Below, piece by piece: positions 62,277 to 64,000 of a DNA stretch of 64,000 nucleotides. Below the pieces are notes generated by a model. It was not told the DNA's origin. It saw only the letters and a list, made by a program, of their open reading frames with translations, and made no database searches. Both the position numbers and the translations under genes were made by a program. Source of the stretch: Nitrobacteraceae bacterium AZCC 1564 (lineage in GTDB: Bacteria; Pseudomonadota; Alphaproteobacteria; Rhizobiales; Xanthobacteraceae); contig JBAGRR010000001.1 in assembly GCA_036924835.1 (NCBI GenBank), positions 558,001 to 622,000 on the forward strand, in the 5' to 3' direction. How positions within the stretch are numbered: position 1 is the stretch's first letter; each line of letters opens with the position of its first letter.

Positions 62277-62747
62277 TTAGTACTGCGTATCAGAGACGCT
62301 TGAATAACCGTCCTTCTCCACCACCGCCGCATTTCGTGGATAGCCGGCAATGATCAGCAGCCCACCGATCAGCGACAGATTCTTCAGGGCATGAATCATG
62401 TTGTTGATGCGATCAGCACCGGTCATGTCCCAGAAATTGTGGAAGTAGAACGTTGTCACGGCAACAAACAGCACCAAGACGATGGCGAAGAACCGCGCAC
62501 CAAAATTGAGCGCAATCATCAACCCGCTGACGACCTCGACGACACCCGCGAGAATGGCGAGGATCTGTGCGGTCGGCATCCCGGCCAGCCCCTCAAGCTG
62601 GGTCGCGTAAGGCGCCAGCACAGCAGGAATGGCTACCTTTTCAGTGATGGCCTGGGTCGTCGATGCAATATCAAAAAGCTTAGAAGCTCCGGAAAATACA
62701 AATAAGACGACAAACAGAACACGCCCGAGGGAGACTAAAGCGGACAT
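62277..62747 (-). CDS. DoxX family membrane protein
   Basis: The 156-residue protein has four hydrophobic helices with the DoxX pattern (SLGRVLFVVLFVFSGASKLF, then FYFHNFWDMTGADRINNMIH). It resembles the protein encoded at 34379 in the FW-DM segment. The role is not established. It lies 150 bp upstream of the chemotaxis receptor gene on the same strand and 49 bp downstream of maeB. Confidence 0.78.
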   Translation of the reverse strand: MSALVSLGRVLFVVLFVFSGASKLFDIASTTQAITEKVAIPAVLAPYATQLEGLAGMPTAQILAILAGVVEVVSGLMIALNFGARFFAIVLVLFVAVTTFYFHNFWDMTGADRINNMIHALKNLSLIGGLLIIAGYPRNAAVVEKDGYSSVSDTQY

Positions 62748-62796
62748 CGGCCGACCTCGCTGGGATGATTACAGTCCTGATATACAGGACTTATGC

Positions 62797-64000
62797 TCAC
62801 CCGAACAGAGTCGGCTGCTGTCGCCCCGCTCGTTCTTGTGCTTCGACAGCGGCAACCGCGGTCATATTGAGAATGCCACGCGCGGTCACCGACGGCGTCA
62901 GGATATGGGCCGGCCGCGCTGGACCGATCAGGATCGGTCCTACTGGCAACGCACCAGCCAGAACCTTGATCATCTGGTAGCCGATATTGGCTGCGTCCAG
63001 ATTCGGCATGATCAGGATGTTGGCCGACCCTTCCAGACGTGAATGCGGGAGCACAAGCTGACGCGACAACTCGGTCAATGCCGTATCACCCTGCATTTCG
63101 CCGTCAGCCTCGATTTCCGGGTGATCCTTCGCAAGCAGTTCAGTCGCGCGGCGCATCTTGCGGGCGGATTCTGTGTCGTAGCTGCCGAAATCCGAATGCG
63201 AGAGGAACGCGACCTTTGGCTTCACCCCGAAGCGTTGGACATGGACGGCAGCCAGAGCCGCCATCTCAGCCAGCTCCTCGGCGGTCGGATTGGGGCGAAT
63301 CTGAGTGTCGGCGATGAAATACGCGCCCTTACTGGTGATCACCAAAGCCAACGCTGAAAAGTCTTCCAGGCCCGGAGATACGCCAATGATCTCGCGGATG
63401 CGGCGAAGATGGCTCATATAGCGCCCGTCGACACCGCAGAGCATGGCATCTGCCTCACCGCGGACCACCGCGAGCGCCGCGATCACCGTCGCATTGGTGC
63501 GAACCAGCGTCCGCGCGGCATCGGGAGTAATACCGCTTCGGCCAGCCACATCGATGTAGCTCTGCACATAAGAGCGGTAGCGCGGGTCGTCCTCCGGGTT
63601 GATCAGATCAAAATCCTGCCCGGCCTTGATCGACAAGCCGAAGCGCTGAATCCTCGACGCAACGACGGACGGGCGCCCGACCAGAATAGGCCGCGCGACA
63701 TTTTCCTCGAGCACGACCTGAACCGCACGCAGCACGCGCTCATCCTCGCCTTCGGCGTAGATGACGCGGACGGGCTGGACCTTGGCCTTGGCGAACACCG
63801 GCTTCATGACGAGGCCGGAGCGGAATGCGAAGCGGTCGAGCTGTTCGGTGTAGGCATCGAAATCCGCGATCGGCCGGGTTGCTACGCCGGACTCCATTGC
63901 GGCCTTTGCGACCGCGGGAGCGACGCGCAGGATCAGGCGCGGATCAAACGGGCTCGGGATGAGCGAACCGGGTCCGAAGCCTTGGGTCTCGCCGCTGTCA
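62797..64000 (-). CDS. maeB: NADP-dependent malic enzyme, C-terminal phosphotransacetylase-like part (cut by window edge)
   Basis: The frame is open to the window edge and reads FGPGSLIPSPFDPRLILRVA and AKAAMESGVATRPIADFDAY before the phosphotransacetylase-like domain (KVQPVRVIYAEGEDERVLRA, RGEADAMLCGVDGRYMSHLR, KVAFLSHSDFGSYDTESARK). This combination identifies the hybrid malic enzyme MaeB, which decarboxylates malate to pyruvate with NADP; the C-terminal domain has an allosteric role. The N-terminal malic domain lies beyond position 64000. The ATG at 63897 is internal, not the start. Confidence 0.9.
   Translation of the reverse strand, partial: DSGETQGFGPGSLIPSPFDPRLILRVAPAVAKAAMESGVATRPIADFDAYTEQLDRFAFRSGLVMKPVFAKAKVQPVRVIYAEGEDERVLRAVQVVLEENVARPILVGRPSVVASRIQRFGLSIKAGQDFDLINPEDDPRYRSYVQSYIDVAGRSGITPDAARTLVRTNATVIAALAVVRGEADAMLCGVDGRYMSHLRRIREIIGVSPGLEDFSALALVITSKGAYFIADTQIRPNPTAEELAEMAALAAVHVQRFGVKPKVAFLSHSDFGSYDTESARKMRRATELLAKDHPEIEADGEMQGDTALTELSRQLVLPHSRLEGSANILIMPNLDAANIGYQMIKVLAGALPVGPILIGPARPAHILTPSVTARGILNMTAVAAVEAQERAGRQQPTLFG

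Overview
The window looks like chromosomal DNA of a non-symbiotic member of the Bradyrhizobiaceae/Nitrobacteraceae (Afipia, Tardiphaga, Rhodopseudomonas or Bradyrhizobium-like). The gene content points there: several Liv/HAAT-type ABC importers, a eukaryotic-type glutamine synthetase GlnII with its divergent small partner GstI, DUF2336, DUF2778 and DUF1328 proteins, CreA, a MaeB-type malic enzyme, and many lineage-typical small secreted proteins. No rRNA, tRNA, CRISPR array, transposase or integrase was seen.

Layout. 1-5.1 kb: the start of a branched-chain-type ABC importer operon, a fatty-acid-hydroxylase gene with two small membrane proteins, and a short Hsp70-like ATPase. 5.4-9.4 kb: a candidate 4-nitrobenzoate catabolic cluster (importer binding protein, nitroreductase, hydroxylaminobenzoate lyase) with a divergent LysR regulator. 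10-12.2 kb: a luxR-luxI quorum-sensing pair whose luxI ribosome-binding site lies inside a 12-bp hairpin, followed by a PAS protein. 12.3-16.5 kb: DUF2336 protein, Gly/Tyr-rich exported protein, FAD monooxygenase, small exported protein. 17-25.2 kb: a six-gene operon (binding protein, LivH, fused LivM-LivG, LivF, cyclase, amidase) under a divergent LysR regulator. 25.2-33.4 kb: IorAB-type molybdenum hydroxylase, two orphan ModA-like binding proteins and small proteins, including a 31-residue membrane peptide. 33.6-40.5 kb: SDR, DoxX, TctC-type binding protein, Sel1 protein, ClpS, KTSC and cupin proteins. 40.5-45 kb: an RND pump with its adaptor. 45-50 kb: thioesterase, deacylase, glutaminase, gstI and sigma-54-driven glnII. 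50-64 kb: HxlR regulator with a divergent NAD(P)-binding protein, SMR exporter, a frameshifted SDR, CreA, L,D-transpeptidase, a GT-C-like membrane protein, exported glutathione peroxidase, polysaccharide deacetylase, chemotaxis receptor, DoxX and the end of maeB.

The most unusual feature is a family of about 25 intergenic palindromes of about 75 bp. They share one architecture: CTAG ends, a 10-bp terminal stem, a 3-nt T-rich bulge in one arm only, an inner stem of about 15 bp usually ending in TTCGC, and a loop of about 20-25 nt. At least five different stem sequences occur, with the two arms matching each other, so structure is kept while sequence changes. Most elements come in pairs joined by a 12-16 nt linker resembling YAARYYTATGATT, with the bulged arms facing the linker in nine of ten cases. 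I do not recognise this composite as a described family.

How the genes work together: the strongest functional modules are uptake plus two-step catabolism of a nitroaromatic acid next to a LuxI that could in principle use an aromatic or branched acyl substrate; uptake plus amide hydrolysis in the Liv-amidase operon; and nitrogen control through the GlnII/GstI divergent pair beside a glutaminase that runs the opposite reaction.
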